Notes: generated by a model not told the origin, from the sequence alone. Counted from the stretch's first letter, positions 45,799 to 56,410 are shown. The stretch: DNA of 64,000 nucleotides from Prauserella rugosa (GCF_000719975.1 NZ_JOIJ01000019.1:19141-83140), one strand, 5' to 3'. Numbers and translations: made by a program.

Positions 45799-47079
45799 TT
45801 AGGCGTTGAGGGTTTTCAGGGCTGTGTTGACCAGGACGCGGGTTCCGGTGAGGAGGGCGCGTTCGTCGGCCTCGAAGGTCGGCTGGTGCAGGTCGCGCTG
45901 GGGGCCTTCGCCCGGCCAGACGCCCAGGCGGGCGAACGCGCCGGGGACGTGCTGCAGGTACCAGCCGAAGTCCTCGCCACCCGAGGACTGCTCGGTGCCG
46001 ACCAGCGCGTCGGCGCCGAGCGCCGCCTCCACGCCGTCCCGCAACAGGCGGGTGCTGTCGGACTCGCTCACCACGGGCGGGACGCCGCGCAGGTAGTTCA
46101 GCTCGTAGCCGACACCCAGGGGTGCCAGCAGCGACTCCACCGACGTCTCGACGAGCGATTCGAGCAGCTGCCACGTCGGTTCGTCGGCCGTGCGCAGCGT
46201 GCCGCGCAGCAGACCGTCCTGCGGGACGGCGTTCGCGGCCTCCCCCGCGTGCACGGCTCCCCACACCAGCACGGTGCCCGACCGGGGGTCGACACGCCGG
46301 GACAGCAGCGACGGCAACGACGTGATCACCGTGCCCAGCGCGTGCACCAGGTCCGCGGTCAGGTGGGGACGCGACGTGTGCCCGCCCGGCGACGTCAGTC
46401 GCAGCTCCACGAGGTCGGCCGCCGAGGTCAGCGCACCGACCCGGGTGCCGACCTTGCCCACCTCGACCCGCGGATCGCAGTGCAGACCGAAGATGCGCTC
46501 GACACCCTCGAGGTGGCCGGCCCGGATGACGTCGAGCGCACCACCGGGCATGACCTCCTCGGCGGGCTGGAAGATCAGCCGCACCCGGCCGGGCAGGTGG
46601 TCGGCGCTCGCCAGTGCCAGGCCCGTGGCCAGCAGAATCGTGGTGTGCAGGTCGTGGCCGCAGGCGTGGGCGACACCGTCGACCGTCGAGGCGAACGGCA
46701 GTCCGCTCGCCTCGGTGAGCGGCAGGGCGTCGAGGTCGGCGCGCAGAGCGACGCACGTCGGGCCCTCACCGATGTCGCAGACGAGCCCGGTGCCGGAGGC
46801 CATGACGCGCGGTTCCAGTCCGGCCGACCGCAGCAGTCCGGCGATCAGCTCCGTGGTGCCGTACTCGCGGCGCGCGAGTTCCGGGTTTGCGTGGATGTGC
46901 CTGCGCCAGGCGAGCACGTCGGCCGCGTGCTCCGCGAGCCATGCGTCGAGCCACTCGGGACCTCTGCCCGCACCGAGGTCGGCCATCGGTGCCACGCTCA
47001 CCCCAGCCTCGGTGAGCACAGCGTCCGACGAGCCGTCCGGATCACCCGGCACCTCGGGTCGCGAGTCGAGAACCGTCAC
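45799..47079 (-). CDS. M20-family amidohydrolase/peptidase
   Basis: 426 residues. Metal-binding and catalytic motifs of the M20D (aminoacylase/IAA-amidohydrolase) group: ALRADLDALPL, HACGHDLHTTILLATGLAL, LIFQPAEEVMPGGALDVI, FGLHCDPRVEVGKVG, and the dimerisation domain TSPGGHTSRPHLTADLVHAL. The final GGEDFGWYLQHVPGAFARLG holds the last ligand region. Hydrolyses an N-acyl amino acid or dipeptide; substrate unknown. Corresponds by position to the AmiA1/AmiB1 genes of mycobacteria. Confidence 0.88.
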   Translation of the reverse strand: MTVLDSRPEVPGDPDGSSDAVLTEAGVSVAPMADLGAGRGPEWLDAWLAEHAADVLAWRRHIHANPELARREYGTTELIAGLLRSAGLEPRVMASGTGLVCDIGEGPTCVALRADLDALPLTEASGLPFASTVDGVAHACGHDLHTTILLATGLALASADHLPGRVRLIFQPAEEVMPGGALDVIRAGHLEGVERIFGLHCDPRVEVGKVGTRVGALTSAADLVELRLTSPGGHTSRPHLTADLVHALGTVITSLPSLLSRRVDPRSGTVLVWGAVHAGEAANAVPQDGLLRGTLRTADEPTWQLLESLVETSVESLLAPLGVGYELNYLRGVPPVVSESDSTRLLRDGVEAALGADALVGTEQSSGGEDFGWYLQHVPGAFARLGVWPGEGPQRDLHQPTFEADERALLTGTRVLVNTALKTLNA

Positions 47080-47387
47080 ACCACACCTCCGCGCGAGTCC
47101 GCGTGTGCCGCATCCCTTCAGGGCCGCGGACGTCGCCCTCTGACAACCTCACGTCCAGTGTTGCACCGAACAGGTGAGCACGAGACCCGTATGTCGTAGC
47201 GACTAGACCGACGGTAGGCAGATTGCGCCGAGCGGCCACCCGAAGTTCACCCGCCGACGGTCCACCGCGGGTGACCGACCACTGAGCGCGGCTCAATGTG
47301 CGCCGACCTGGGGATTCACCCGTCCGGATCACGGCCGCCGACGCGGCGGGGCGTGGACGACGTCAGGCAGGCCCGTGCGCGGCGCGG
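47080..47387. other. 308-bp region with no recognised gene
   Basis: Lies between the stop of the small membrane protein gene (47388) and the amidohydrolase start. I see no conserved frame or structured RNA; the part near 47100-47160 (GACAACCTCACG and nearby) should hold the amidohydrolase promoter. Confidence 0.4.
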
Positions 47388-47756
47388 TCAGCCGTTCTTC
47401 TTGGACCGTTTGCGGCGCACGATGCGACCCCACACGATGATGCCCAGCAGAGCCGCGGCGATCAGCGCGACGACGAACTTGCTCTTGGCCTTGTCCGCGT
47501 CGGCCTTGGTCTGCGGATCGAGTTCGGGACCGGAGTCGTCCTGTGCCAGCACCACCGGACCCGAGCCGGCATCCGGCACCGAAGCATTCGACACCCCAGC
47601 GCCCGAAGACACCGAAGACACCGCAGTCACCGACGCCGGCTCGGCCGAGGCAACGGGGGCCGTGCTCAACGCAGCCGTGCCGAACAGCACCGCCAGCATC
47701 GCCGCGACGGCCGCGAGGCGGGAGAGAACGGGGAACACACGACAGGCACGCATCAC
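47388..47756 (-). CDS. Small exported protein with C-terminal membrane anchor
   Basis: 122 residues. Signal peptide to about residue 38 (LAAVAAMLAVLFGTAALS, cleavage near ASA-E). A Ser/Val/Ala-rich extracellular linker follows (SSVSSGAGVSNASVPDAGSG). A C-terminal transmembrane helix FVVALIAAALLGIIVWG is followed by a basic RRKRSKKNG stop-transfer tail. This layout suggests a surface linker or anchor protein of unknown role. It resembles an LPXTG-less wall-anchored tail, but no sortase motif is seen. Start at 47756 or the next ATG at 47753. Confidence 0.65.
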   Translation of the reverse strand: MMRACRVFPVLSRLAAVAAMLAVLFGTAALSTAPVASAEPASVTAVSSVSSGAGVSNASVPDAGSGPVVLAQDDSGPELDPQTKADADKAKSKFVVALIAAALLGIIVWGRIVRRKRSKKNG

Positions 47757-47786
47757 GTCCAGTGTGCCCGCGAATCCGCGCCGTGG

Positions 47787-48803
47787 TCACTCGCCACGCG
47801 GATGCTCGCCGAAGCCGTACCCGAATGCGCCGAGGATGCGCTCGGCGGCGAGGGTGGCGGTGATCCTGCCGTCCCGCACGTCGCGTTCGACCTCGGGCAC
47901 CACCGCCTGCACGCCGGGGTGCTCACCGAGCCGGTCGAGCAGCTGGTCGCGCACCATCGCCCAGGTCCAGTCGATGAGCTGGCGGGTGCGTTTGGCCTCG
48001 AGCTCGCCCGAGGCCTCCAGCGCCGCCCGGTGCTCGCCGATGGTCGACCACACCTCGTCGAGCCCGTCGCCGGTCATGCCACTGCAGGTGAGCACGGGCG
48101 GGGTCCAGGTCGCCTCGGGTCCGTAGAGCATCCGCAGTGCCCCGGACAGTTCGCGGGCGGCACGCTTGGCGTCGCGGACGTGGTCCCCGTCGGCCTTGTT
48201 GACGGCGATGACGTCGGCGAGTTCGAGCACGCCCTTCTTGATGCCCTGCAGTTGGTCACCGGTGCGGGCGAGGGTGAGGAACAGGAAGCAGTCGACCATG
48301 TTCGCGACGGTCACCTCGGACTGGCCGACGCCGACGGTCTCGACGAGCACGACGTCGAAGCCCGCGGCCTCCATGAGCACGATCGTCTCGCGGGTGGCGC
48401 GGGCGACGCCGCCGAGCGTGCCGGACGTCGGCGAGGGGCGGATGAACGCCGACGGGTCGGTCGCCAGTCGCGCCATGCGCGTCTTGTCGCCGAGGATCGA
48501 ACCACCGGTCCTGGTCGACGACGGGTCGACGGCGAGCACCCCGATGCGGTGCCCCTCCTGGGTCAGCCGGGTGCCGAGCTGGTCGATGAATGTCGACTTG
48601 CCGACCCCGGGCACGCCGGTGATGCCGATGCGCCGCGCGCCCCCTGCGTGCGGGAGCAGTTCGACCAACAGCTCCTGGGCCTTCCTGCGGTGCTCAGGCT
48701 TGGCCGATTCGACGAGCGTGATCGCCCGCGACAGCATGCCGCGATCGCCGTCCCGGACACCCTTGGCGTACGTCGCGACATCGATGGCGTTGCGGCGCGG
48801 CAC
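47787..48803 (-). CDS. meaB: Methylmalonyl-CoA mutase-associated GTPase
   Basis: G3E GTPase chaperone that protects and reactivates the B12-dependent mutase. 338 residues: P-loop GITGVPGVGKSTFIDQLG, VLAVDPSSTRTGGSILGDKT, VLVETVGVGQSEVTVANMVD and NKADGDHVRDA for guanine recognition. The GTG start overlaps the mutB stop by one base (TAGTG), so it is the third gene of the mut operon. The C-terminal dimerisation arm ends in GYGFGEHPRGE. Confidence 0.93.
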   Translation of the reverse strand: MPRRNAIDVATYAKGVRDGDRGMLSRAITLVESAKPEHRRKAQELLVELLPHAGGARRIGITGVPGVGKSTFIDQLGTRLTQEGHRIGVLAVDPSSTRTGGSILGDKTRMARLATDPSAFIRPSPTSGTLGGVARATRETIVLMEAAGFDVVLVETVGVGQSEVTVANMVDCFLFLTLARTGDQLQGIKKGVLELADVIAVNKADGDHVRDAKRAARELSGALRMLYGPEATWTPPVLTCSGMTGDGLDEVWSTIGEHRAALEASGELEAKRTRQLIDWTWAMVRDQLLDRLGEHPGVQAVVPEVERDVRDGRITATLAAERILGAFGYGFGEHPRGE

Positions 48804-50986
48804 TAGCCTTCCTGCTCCAGCTGGTCGAGCAGGTCGACGGCCGCGTCGGCGATGACCGTGCCGGGTCCGAAGATCGCCGCGGCGCCCGCCGCGCGCAGCT
48901 CGTCGTAGTCCTGCGGAGGGATGACGCCGCCGCACACCACGAGGATGTCGCCGCGGCCGAGCGCGGCCAGCTCGGAACGCAGCGCGGGCACGAGCGACAG
49001 GTGACCGGCGGCGAGCGAGGACACGCCCACGACGTGCACGTCGGCCTCCACGGCCTGCGCAGCCACCTCGGCGGGGGTCGAGAACAGCGGGCCGACGTCG
49101 ACGTCGAATCCGATGTCCGCGAACGCCGAGGCGATCACCTTCTGCCCACGGTCGTGGCCGTCCTGGCCCATCTTGGCCACGAGGATGCGCGGACGACGTC
49201 CTTCCTCACTGGCGAAGGCCTCGACCCGCTCACGCGCGGCGTCGATTCCGCCGCCGCCCTCGGACTTGCCGACCTCGTCGCGGTACACACCGGAGATCGT
49301 ACGAATCTGCCCGGAGTGGCGCCCCCACGCCTTCTCGAGCGCCTCGGAGATCTCGCCGACGGTCGCCTTCGCCCTGGCTGCGTCGACGGCCAGGGCGAGC
49401 AGGTTCCCTTCCCCTTCCGCGCTCGTCGCCGCACCGGTCAGCCTGCGCAGGGCGTCCTCGACGGCGCCGGAGTCGCGTTCGGACCGCAGCCGTTCGAGCT
49501 TCTCGAGCTGCTGGGCGCGGACCTCGGCGTTGTCGACCTTCAGCACGTCGATCTGCTCGTCGGTTTCGGGCCGGTACTTGTTGACGCCGATGACGGGCTG
49601 ACGTCCGGAGTCGATGCGCGCCTGGGTGCGCGCCGCGGCCTCCTCGATGCGCATCTTCGGGATGCCCGCGTCGATGGCCTTGGCCATGCCGCCCGCGGTC
49701 TCGACCTCGTCGATGTGCGCCCACGCGCGGCGGGCGAGGTCGTAGGTGAGCTTCTCGACGAACGCGCTGCCGCCCCACGGGTCGATCACGCGCGTGGTGC
49801 CGGACTCCTGCTGCAGCAGCAGCTGCGTGTTGCGGGCGATCCGCGCGGAGAAGTCGGTCGGCAGTGCGAGCGCCTCGTCGAGCGCGTTGGTGTGCAGTGA
49901 CTGGGTGTGCCCCTGGGTCGCCGCCATCGCCTCGACACACGTGCGCACGACGTTGTTGTAGACGTCCTGGGCGGTCAGCGACCAGCCGGAGGTCTGCGAG
50001 TGGGTGCGCAGCGACAGCGACTTCGGGTTCTTCGGGCCGAACTTCTTGACGAGCTTGGCCCACAGCAGCCGCGCTGCCCTGAGCTTGGCGACCTCCATGA
50101 AGAAGTTCATGCCGATCGCCCAGAAGAACGACAGCCGCGGGGCGAACGCGTCGATGTCCAGCCCCGCACCCTCACCCGCGCGCAGGTACTCGACGCCGTC
50201 GGCCAGCGTGTAGGCCAGCTCCAGATCGGCGGTCGCGCCCGCCTCCTGCATGTGGTAGCCGGAGATGGAGATCGAGTTGAACCGCGGCATCCGCTCGGAG
50301 GTGAAGGCGAAGATGTCGGAGATGATCCGCATCGACGGCTGCGGCGGGTAGATGTAGGTGTTGCGGACCATGAACTCCTTGAGGATGTCGTTCTGGATGG
50401 TCCCCGCCAGCTTCTCCGGTGCGACGCCCTGTTCCTCGGCCGCGACGATGTAGAGCGCCATCACCGGGAGCACGGCGCCGTTCATGGTCATCGACACCGA
50501 CATCTTGTCCAGCGGAATGCCGTCGAAGAGCTGGCGCATGTCGTAGATCGAGTCGATCGCCACGCCCGCCATGCCCACGTCGCCCGCCACGCGTGGGTGG
50601 TCGGAGTCGTACCCCCGGTGCGTCGCCAGGTCGAACGCCACCGAAAGGCCCTTCTGCCCCGCGGCGAGATTACGGCGGTAGAAGGCGTTCGACTCGGCGG
50701 CGGTGGAGAAGCCGGCGTACTGCCGCACCGTCCAGGGCTGGTTCACGTACATCGTCGGGTACGGCCCGCGCAGGTACGGCGCGATACCCGGATACGTGTT
50801 CAGGAAGTCCACGTCGGACAGATCGTCGGCGGTGTAGAGCGGTTTGACGCCGATGCCCTCCGGCGTCTCCCACTCCAGCGCGTCGACGCCCTTGCCCGTG
50901 GCGGCCTGCAGCGCCTCCGCCCACCGCTGCCGGTCTCCCGCGGACGGTGCGCCGAGGTCGACGTCCGAGAAATCGGGGATGCTCAT
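48803..50986 (-). CDS. mutB: Methylmalonyl-CoA mutase large (catalytic) subunit
   Basis: Isomerises (R)-methylmalonyl-CoA to succinyl-CoA with adenosylcobalamin. 727 residues. The substrate barrel has [20 protein letters not shown] and [20 protein letters not shown]. The C-terminal B12 domain has [20 protein letters not shown] (the DxHxxG cobalt-ligand motif), then [16 protein letters not shown] and [12 protein letters not shown]. Overlaps mutA by 4 bp and meaB by one. Receives methylmalonyl-CoA from AccA3/AccD5 (after epimerisation). Confidence 0.96.
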   Translation of the reverse strand: MSIPDFSDVDLGAPSAGDRQRWAEALQAATGKGVDALEWETPEGIGVKPLYTADDLSDVDFLNTYPGIAPYLRGPYPTMYVNQPWTVRQYAGFSTAAESNAFYRRNLAAGQKGLSVAFDLATHRGYDSDHPRVAGDVGMAGVAIDSIYDMRQLFDGIPLDKMSVSMTMNGAVLPVMALYIVAAEEQGVAPEKLAGTIQNDILKEFMVRNTYIYPPQPSMRIISDIFAFTSERMPRFNSISISGYHMQEAGATADLELAYTLADGVEYLRAGEGAGLDIDAFAPRLSFFWAIGMNFFMEVAKLRAARLLWAKLVKKFGPKNPKSLSLRTHSQTSGWSLTAQDVYNNVVRTCVEAMAATQGHTQSLHTNALDEALALPTDFSARIARNTQLLLQQESGTTRVIDPWGGSAFVEKLTYDLARRAWAHIDEVETAGGMAKAIDAGIPKMRIEEAAARTQARIDSGRQPVIGVNKYRPETDEQIDVLKVDNAEVRAQQLEKLERLRSERDSGAVEDALRRLTGAATSAEGEGNLLALAVDAARAKATVGEISEALEKAWGRHSGQIRTISGVYRDEVGKSEGGGGIDAARERVEAFASEEGRRPRILVAKMGQDGHDRGQKVIASAFADIGFDVDVGPLFSTPAEVAAQAVEADVHVVGVSSLAAGHLSLVPALRSELAALGRGDILVVCGGVIPPQDYDELRAAGAAAIFGPGTVIADAAVDLLDQLEQEG

Positions 50987-53034
50987 CGCGCCACTCCGTC
51001 CATCGCCCCAGAGTCCTTCGCCCCAGAGTCCGTTGCGCCGGCGGGTTGGATGGTCACGCCCAGTTCGCCGAGGATGCCGGTCAACGCGGCCAGGACGTCG
51101 CATCCGATGTGGATGGTGCCGTCGAAGGTGGCCGCGTCCACGCCGTCCGGCACCCGCCCGGCCAGCCACACCTGCGTCGCACCTGCCTGCCGCAGTGCCG
51201 CGGAGACCTCGGCGGCCTGGTCGGCGTACGTCGCATCGGCTCCGCAGAGGATCGCCACCGGGGTTGCGCTGTCGCGGAACCGTGCGACCACGTCGTCGGT
51301 GCCGTCGGCCTGGCCGGGGTTGACCGGTTCGATCCCGCCTGCCTGCAGGAAGTTCGCCGCGAAGGTGGCCCGCGCCGTGTGCTGGGCCAGCGTGCCCAAC
51401 GTGGCGAGGAAGGCCTTCGGACGGGCACCGGTGGCCGCGCGGTGGGCGTCGGCGCTGTCGCGCAACGCCTCGTACTCCTGCGCGTACCGCACGCGCGGCA
51501 GTCCGCCGGTCAGTCCGCCGGAACCCGACGGTTCGCGCTCGAGCAGCTCCTCGTCGGCCGCGGGGAACTCGCTGACGCCGGTGATCGGGTCCTTGCGCGT
51601 GGCGATGCGGGCCGAGCGCGCGTTCCACGTCTCGGCGAGCCGTGCCGCGAGGGCGCCGGACTCCAGTTCGGCGGTGATCCCGCCGGCCTTCTCGATGGAC
51701 GTGAACTCGTCCCACGCCGCGTGGGCCAGTTCGTCGGTGAGCTTCTCGACGTACCAGGACCCGCCGGCAGGGTCGACCACGCCGGCGAGTTTCGTCTCTT
51801 CCTGGAGGATGGACTGGGTGTTACGGGCGACGCGCAACGACAGTTCCTCGGGGCGGCCGAGCGCGTCGTCGAACGGCAGCACGGTGACCGCATCCACGCC
51901 CGCGACCCCGGCCGCGAAGCAGGCGATGGTGGTGCGCAGCATGTTCACCCACGGGTCGCGCCGGGTGAACATCGCCGGCGAGGTGACGGCGTGCTGGCGC
52001 ATCGCCGCGCCGGTCTCGCTCGCCCCCGACACCTCGGCCACCCGGGCCCACAGCCTGCGGGCCGCACGCAGCTTCGCGATCGTCAGGAACTGGTCGGCGG
52101 TCGCGGCGAAGCGGAATTCCAGCTGCGCGGCCGCGGTGTCCACGTCGAGTCCCGCGTCGGTGAGCGCGCGCAGGTACGCCACGCCCGCGGCGATCGTCGC
52201 GCCGAGTTCCTGCGCGTCCGAGCCACCGGCCTGGTGGAAGGGCAGCCCGTCGGCGACGACCGTGCGCAGCAGCGGGTACCGCGCGGCGACGCGGGCGGCC
52301 AGGTCGGCGGCGGGTGCGAGGTCGTGGGCAGTGCCGGTGCGCGCGTGCAGACCGATCGGATCGGCGCCCAGCACACCGCCGACCTCGCCGTCGGGGACGC
52401 CGTGCTCGGCGTGGACCGCCAACAGTGCCTCGGCCGCGGCGACGTAGTCCGCCCCTGCCTCGAGCGTCACCGGAGCCAGGTCGAGCCGCACCTCGTGCAG
52501 CGCGTCGGCGATCTGCTCGACGGTCACACCTCCGCGGCCGACCCGCAGCCACACGGACGTGACGCCACCCTCCAGGTCGGCCAGCACCTCGCGGTTCACC
52601 GCACGCGCGTCGGCGTGACCGTGCCGCGCGCGCACGTCCCACCCGGTGACGACGTTGCCCTCGGGACGTCGCCCCCGCACGAACGGCGCCAGCCCGGGAT
52701 ATCCGGCGTCCGGCGCGGCGTCGGAGGCGGTGTACAGCGGCTGGATCTCGATGCCGTCGTACGTCGTCGTGGTCAGCAGGCTCTCCGGAGGACCGTCGAA
52801 CCCCTCGGGAAGCGCGCCTGTCTTGGCGAGCACGCCGGAGACGAGACGCTGCCATTCGGCACGGTCAGCCTGGTCGAACTCGGTCGCGAGCGCCAGCGTC
52901 GGCGCCCCCTGGATCGGCCCACCCTGTGTCGACTCGCCCCGGGTCGACTCGTGCTGGGTCGACTCGCCCTGGGCGGCCGCCGAACGGGACTGCGGATCCC
53001 CTCCGGCACCTGGCGTCCGTGCCACTTCCGTCAT
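50983..53034 (-). CDS. mutA: Methylmalonyl-CoA mutase small subunit
   Basis: 683 residues; non-catalytic partner of MutB. Has the mutase barrel ([44 protein letters not shown]), but its B12-like domain ([20 protein letters not shown]) lacks the DxHxxG cobalt ligand, as expected for this subunit. The first 45 residues ([18 protein letters not shown]) and the last 15 ([11 protein letters not shown]) are encoded by 15-bp repeats and are not family sequence. First gene of mutA-mutB-meaB. Confidence 0.93.
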   Translation of the reverse strand: MTEVARTPGAGGDPQSRSAAAQGESTQHESTRGESTQGGPIQGAPTLALATEFDQADRAEWQRLVSGVLAKTGALPEGFDGPPESLLTTTTYDGIEIQPLYTASDAAPDAGYPGLAPFVRGRRPEGNVVTGWDVRARHGHADARAVNREVLADLEGGVTSVWLRVGRGGVTVEQIADALHEVRLDLAPVTLEAGADYVAAAEALLAVHAEHGVPDGEVGGVLGADPIGLHARTGTAHDLAPAADLAARVAARYPLLRTVVADGLPFHQAGGSDAQELGATIAAGVAYLRALTDAGLDVDTAAAQLEFRFAATADQFLTIAKLRAARRLWARVAEVSGASETGAAMRQHAVTSPAMFTRRDPWVNMLRTTIACFAAGVAGVDAVTVLPFDDALGRPEELSLRVARNTQSILQEETKLAGVVDPAGGSWYVEKLTDELAHAAWDEFTSIEKAGGITAELESGALAARLAETWNARSARIATRKDPITGVSEFPAADEELLEREPSGSGGLTGGLPRVRYAQEYEALRDSADAHRAATGARPKAFLATLGTLAQHTARATFAANFLQAGGIEPVNPGQADGTDDVVARFRDSATPVAILCGADATYADQAAEVSAALRQAGATQVWLAGRVPDGVDAATFDGTIHIGCDVLAALTGILGELGVTIQPAGATDSGAKDSGAMDGVAR

Positions 53035-53150
53035 ACCGGTGATGGTAGGACCCGCGGACCTGCGTCAAGTGTGAGGCTGATCGCGGCCGGAGGGCCCACG
53101 CCGTGGGTACCCGCACGCCCCGCGAAGCCGGCAGCCGACAGAATGGGTGC

Positions 53151-54944
53151 GTGTCCGCAGACCAGCCGCGTGTCGTCGCAGGCCGCTACCGACTCGAGTC
53201 CGTGCTCGGTTCCGGCTCGATGGGCACCGTCTGGGTCGCCCACGACGAGTTCCTCCAGCGCCAGGTCGCGCTCAAGGAGGTGCGCGTTCCGCCCGGCGTC
53301 CCGGCCGAACAGGTCGCCGAGCTGCGGGAACGCACCCTGCGCGAGGCCCGCGCCATCGCCGCGCTGTCCCATCCCAACGTCGTGGTGCTGCACGACGTGG
53401 TCCGCGAGGGCCACGACCCGTACGTCGTCATGGAGCTGCTGCCCTCGCGCAGCCTCGCCTCGATCGTCGAACACGAGCGCCTGACCACCGCGCAGGCCGC
53501 CACCGTCGCCGAAGCCGTCGCCGCCGCGCTCGAGGCCGCCCACACCGCGGGCATCACCCACCGCGACATCAAACCCGGCAACGTCCTCATCGCCCGCGAC
53601 GGACGCATCAAACTCACCGACTTCGGCATCGCCCGCAACGTGTCCGAAGTGACGATGACCCACACCGGGATGATGCTCGGCTCCCCCGCGTTCATCGCCC
53701 CGGAGGTCGCCTCGGGCGGAGCCGTCACCTACGCCGCCGACCTGTGGGGACTCGGCGCGACCCTGTTCGCCGCCACCGAGGGACGGCCCCCGTACGACGA
53801 GGGCGGCGACCCGCTCGCCACCGTCACCGAGGTCGTCCACGGAAAACCGCCCCGCCCCACCGCCGGTCCCCTCGCCGCGATCATCCAGGGCCTCATGGCC
53901 AAGGATCCGTACCGGCGGATGGCGCTGGCCGAGGTGCGCCGCAGGCTCCGGCCGCTGCTGCCCGCCCACGGCGACGACGTGTTCCCCGCGGAACTGTTCG
54001 ACGAGCCCGGCGACACCCCCGCACGCTCGGCCGACCGGGACGCAGGCGCCACCCAGATCATCCCGCGGCTCCCCGCCGACGAACCGGCAGCCGACTCGCC
54101 GGCGGCCGCTGTTTCGAGCGCTGTCTCCGGCGCTGTCTCCGGCGAGGACTCCGGCACGGGCTCGGCCGGCGACTCCGACTCCGCGGCAGGTGGCGGGCAG
54201 CTCGCCGCCGACCCCGGCCCGTTGCCCTTCACCCCGGCAGGCGGACCCCGCCACGCCGCCGAACCCGCCACGCCGGCCACGTCGCGACGCCGCCTCGTGC
54301 TCATCTCCGTCGCCGTGGCCGTCGTGTTCCTCCTCGCCGTCCTCGGCGGATTCCTCCTCGTCCGCACCGTCTCCGGACAGTCGATCGGACCACCCACCGG
54401 CGTCTCCACCGGCCACGACACCGGCGACACCACCGTCGCCAACCTCGAAAGCCAACCGCTCCAGGTACGCCACGGCGACGCGACCAACCTGCGCGGGGCC
54501 AAAGGCGGACTGTTCACCGTCCGCGTGCCCGCCGACTGGAAACGCTTCGTCACCCAACGGCCCGCCGACGTGCTGCCCACCAGCACCCGCATCCAGTTCG
54601 TGTCCCTCGACGGCGCCCGCACCCTCGCCGTGGAACGCTACGCAGGCGAACAACTCAGCGCCGCCCAGTACGTCTCCCGCCTCGGCGCCTCCTGGAACTC
54701 CCGCGACTTCACCCTCGTGCAACAGGAACAGCTCGGAGACAAGGACGGCGTCCGCATCACCTACCGCACCGCCGAACGCGGCACCGGCGACGACCGCGCC
54801 ATCAACCGCAGCACCACCGCCGACGTGTTCACCACCAACACCGGCCTGTGGGTCGTCGGCATCACCGTCCCCGTCGACCAGGAACGCCTCGGACGGCAAC
54901 AACTCTTCGACCGCATCGCCCCCACCTTCCGGCAGACGGACTGA
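53151..54944 (+). CDS. Membrane Ser/Thr protein kinase (PknB-like)
   Basis: 597 residues. Kinase domain 8-265: GSGSMGTVWVAHDE glycine loop, QVALKEVRVP with the ATP-binding Lys, ITHRDIKPGNVLI catalytic loop, LTDFGIAR, SPAFIAPEVASGG. A repeated Ser/Gly/Ala linker (SAVSGAVSGEDSG) at about 325-340, then one membrane helix near 387-410 (LVLISVAVAVVFLLAVLGGF), and an extracellular domain to the end with no PASTA repeats. GTG at 53151 lies 6 nt after a CAGAAT box, so the mRNA may be leaderless. Substrates unknown. Confidence 0.9.
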   Translation: MSADQPRVVAGRYRLESVLGSGSMGTVWVAHDEFLQRQVALKEVRVPPGVPAEQVAELRERTLREARAIAALSHPNVVVLHDVVREGHDPYVVMELLPSRSLASIVEHERLTTAQAATVAEAVAAALEAAHTAGITHRDIKPGNVLIARDGRIKLTDFGIARNVSEVTMTHTGMMLGSPAFIAPEVASGGAVTYAADLWGLGATLFAATEGRPPYDEGGDPLATVTEVVHGKPPRPTAGPLAAIIQGLMAKDPYRRMALAEVRRRLRPLLPAHGDDVFPAELFDEPGDTPARSADRDAGATQIIPRLPADEPAADSPAAAVSSAVSGAVSGEDSGTGSAGDSDSAAGGGQLAADPGPLPFTPAGGPRHAAEPATPATSRRRLVLISVAVAVVFLLAVLGGFLLVRTVSGQSIGPPTGVSTGHDTGDTTVANLESQPLQVRHGDATNLRGAKGGLFTVRVPADWKRFVTQRPADVLPTSTRIQFVSLDGARTLAVERYAGEQLSAAQYVSRLGASWNSRDFTLVQQEQLGDKDGVRITYRTAERGTGDDRAINRSTTADVFTTNTGLWVVGITVPVDQERLGRQQLFDRIAPTFRQTD

Positions 54945-54950
54945 TTTATC

Positions 54951-54985
54951 GCGCCACTGGTTCTCCTATCGCGCCACTGCAATCG
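54951..54985. repeat. Two direct repeats of ATCGCGCCACTG after the kinase gene
   Basis: The word (T)ATCGCGCCACTG occurs at about 54949-54960 and again at 54968-54980, just downstream of the kinase stop codon at 54944. Part of the gene-end repeat pattern; no terminator stem. Confidence 0.6.
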
Positions 54986-55123
54986 ACCTCCGCGTGGGTT
55001 GAGTGAGGGGTCGGCTCTGGTGCGCGGGTTGCGGTCCGTTGGGGCTCGGGGCGATCGCGTTGCATCCGGAGGTGCCCGGCGGTCCGATCTCGCGCGCGTG
55101 CGTCGGGCGGGCGCTGCGGATCG

Positions 55124-55129
55124 TAGGAT
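55124..55129 (+). promoter_or_regulatory. Candidate -10 box for the PNP gene
   Basis: TAGGAT lies 6 nt before the GTG at 55136, with no ribosome binding site. Confidence 0.4.
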
Positions 55130-55135
55130 CCGGCC

Positions 55136-55936
55136 GTGACTTCTACCTTCGTTACCGCCGAGGCCCACGAGGCCGCCGACGTCATCGCCTCGCGAACCGG
55201 GGTGGCCCGCCACGACATCGCGATCGTGCTCGGATCCGGCTGGCGACCCGCCGCCGACGTCATCGGCACCGCCGACACCGAGGTCGAACTCGGCGACCTG
55301 CCAGGATTCGAGAAGCCCAGCGCCGTCGGACACGGCAGCACGGCCCGCTCGGTGACGCTCGGCGACAAACGCGCCCTCGTCCTACTCGGCCGCACCCACC
55401 TCTACGAGGGCAGGGGCGTGGCCAGCGTCGTGCACGGCGTCCGCACCGCCGCCGCGGCAGGCGTGGGCACCGTGCTGCTCACCAACGCCGCAGGCGGACT
55501 GCGCGACGGCTTCGAGGTCGGCCAGCCCGTGATCATCGCCGACCACCTGAACATGACGGCCACCTCGCCCATCACGGGCGCGAACTTCGTCGACCTCGTC
55601 GACCTCTACTCGAACCGGCTGCGCGACGTGGCCAAGACCATCGACCCGTCGCTGGCCGAAGGCGTCTACGCCGGACTGCCCGGCCCCCACTTCGAAACCC
55701 CTGCCGAGATCCGCATGCTGCGCACCCTCGGCGCCGACCTGGTCGGCATGTCGACCGTGCTGGAGGCCATCGCCGCCCGAGCCGCAGGGCTCGAGGTGTT
55801 CGGACTGTCGCTCGTGACGAACCTGGCCGCGGGCATCACCGGAGAACCGCTCAGCCACGAGGAGGTCATCGAGGCGGGCAGGGCATCGGCCGAACGGATG
55901 GGATCGCTCCTGCGGGAACTGGCGATCCGCGCCTGA
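55136..55936 (+). CDS. punA: Purine nucleoside phosphorylase (trimeric type)
   Basis: 266 residues. Cleaves (deoxy)guanosine/inosine with phosphate for purine salvage. Family marks: [12 protein letters not shown] (phosphate), the [13 protein letters not shown] loop, [40 protein letters not shown] and [14 protein letters not shown] with the purine-binding Asn. Corresponds to the deoD/punA gene of mycobacteria, next to pmmB there as here. Followed by a strong hairpin at 55960. Confidence 0.93.
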   Translation: MTSTFVTAEAHEAADVIASRTGVARHDIAIVLGSGWRPAADVIGTADTEVELGDLPGFEKPSAVGHGSTARSVTLGDKRALVLLGRTHLYEGRGVASVVHGVRTAAAAGVGTVLLTNAAGGLRDGFEVGQPVIIADHLNMTATSPITGANFVDLVDLYSNRLRDVAKTIDPSLAEGVYAGLPGPHFETPAEIRMLRTLGADLVGMSTVLEAIAARAAGLEVFGLSLVTNLAAGITGEPLSHEEVIEAGRASAERMGSLLRELAIRA

Positions 55937-55959
55937 CCGTCACGTCACCTCGCACGTTC

Positions 55960-55990
55960 GCGGGCCCGTGGCCGAACGGCACGGGCCCGC
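55960..55990. terminator. Bidirectional hairpin terminator after PNP
   Basis: An 11-bp perfect stem, GCGGGCCCGTG with CACGGGCCCGC, around a 9-nt loop, 24 bp after the PNP stop. It can end PNP transcription on the plus strand and minus-strand transcripts coming from the pucR side or the micro-ORF. Confidence 0.85.
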
Positions 55991-55997
55991 ACGGCGA

Positions 55998-56057
55998 TCA
56001 CTTCGAGGTGACCGTGCCGGTGATGATCGGCACGTCGGTGACTTCCCTGCGAATCAT
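55998..56057 (-). CDS. Possible 19-residue micro-ORF
   Basis: MIRREVTDVPIITGTVTSK, starting with ATG at 56057. AAAGGA lies 6 nt upstream, and the stop is 8 bp before the strong hairpin at 55960-55990. The layout (ribosome binding site, short frame, terminator) is what a real small gene would show, but the frame is too short to judge by codon use, and no family is known to me. Its frame is open upstream to 56207 without obvious similarity. Confidence 0.25.
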   Translation of the reverse strand: MIRREVTDVPIITGTVTSK

Positions 56058-56410
56058 CGCGGGTCCTTTCAGGTGGCGGATGTTCCGCGCGCCGTGGACA
56101 CCCCGCCGAAGGCGGTGACAGCGCTGTCGGGTGCCGGTCGAAGCGGTCACGCGGGTGGAACCAGCTCGAACTCGAGCCAATCTGTCGGACCGCCGCGACC
56201 CCGGCAATAACCCGATCGAGTAGGCCGAACGGCCCCGCAGACCCCGTTGTCACCGCATGACAAAACTGCACCTTGCGTTGCTCACCAGGGCGCAGCCGAG
56301 GACGACTTGAGGGTGGCCTACACCACCCGAAGCACCCCGGGTTTCAGTGCCTGCAGTTTCAGTGCACTCCGGTTCAGTACGCGCCGGGGATTCGAGTGCA
56401 TTCCGGAACG

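Larger units (their letters stand above)
55937..56410. other. 474-bp region with terminator, a possible micro-ORF and gene-end repeats
   Basis: Between the PNP stop and the pucR stop. It holds the hairpin at 55960-55990, a 19-codon minus-strand frame at 55998-56057 with a possible ribosome binding site, and short repeats of CACTGAAAC (minus strand) near 56335-56375 just after the pucR stop. No larger conserved gene is seen. Confidence 0.6.

Noticed and set aside
53035..53150. Cobalamin riboswitch before the B12-dependent mutAB genes
   Set aside because: The gap to the kinase gene is only 116 bp and lacks the B12-box sequence; mutase genes are not usually controlled this way in this group.
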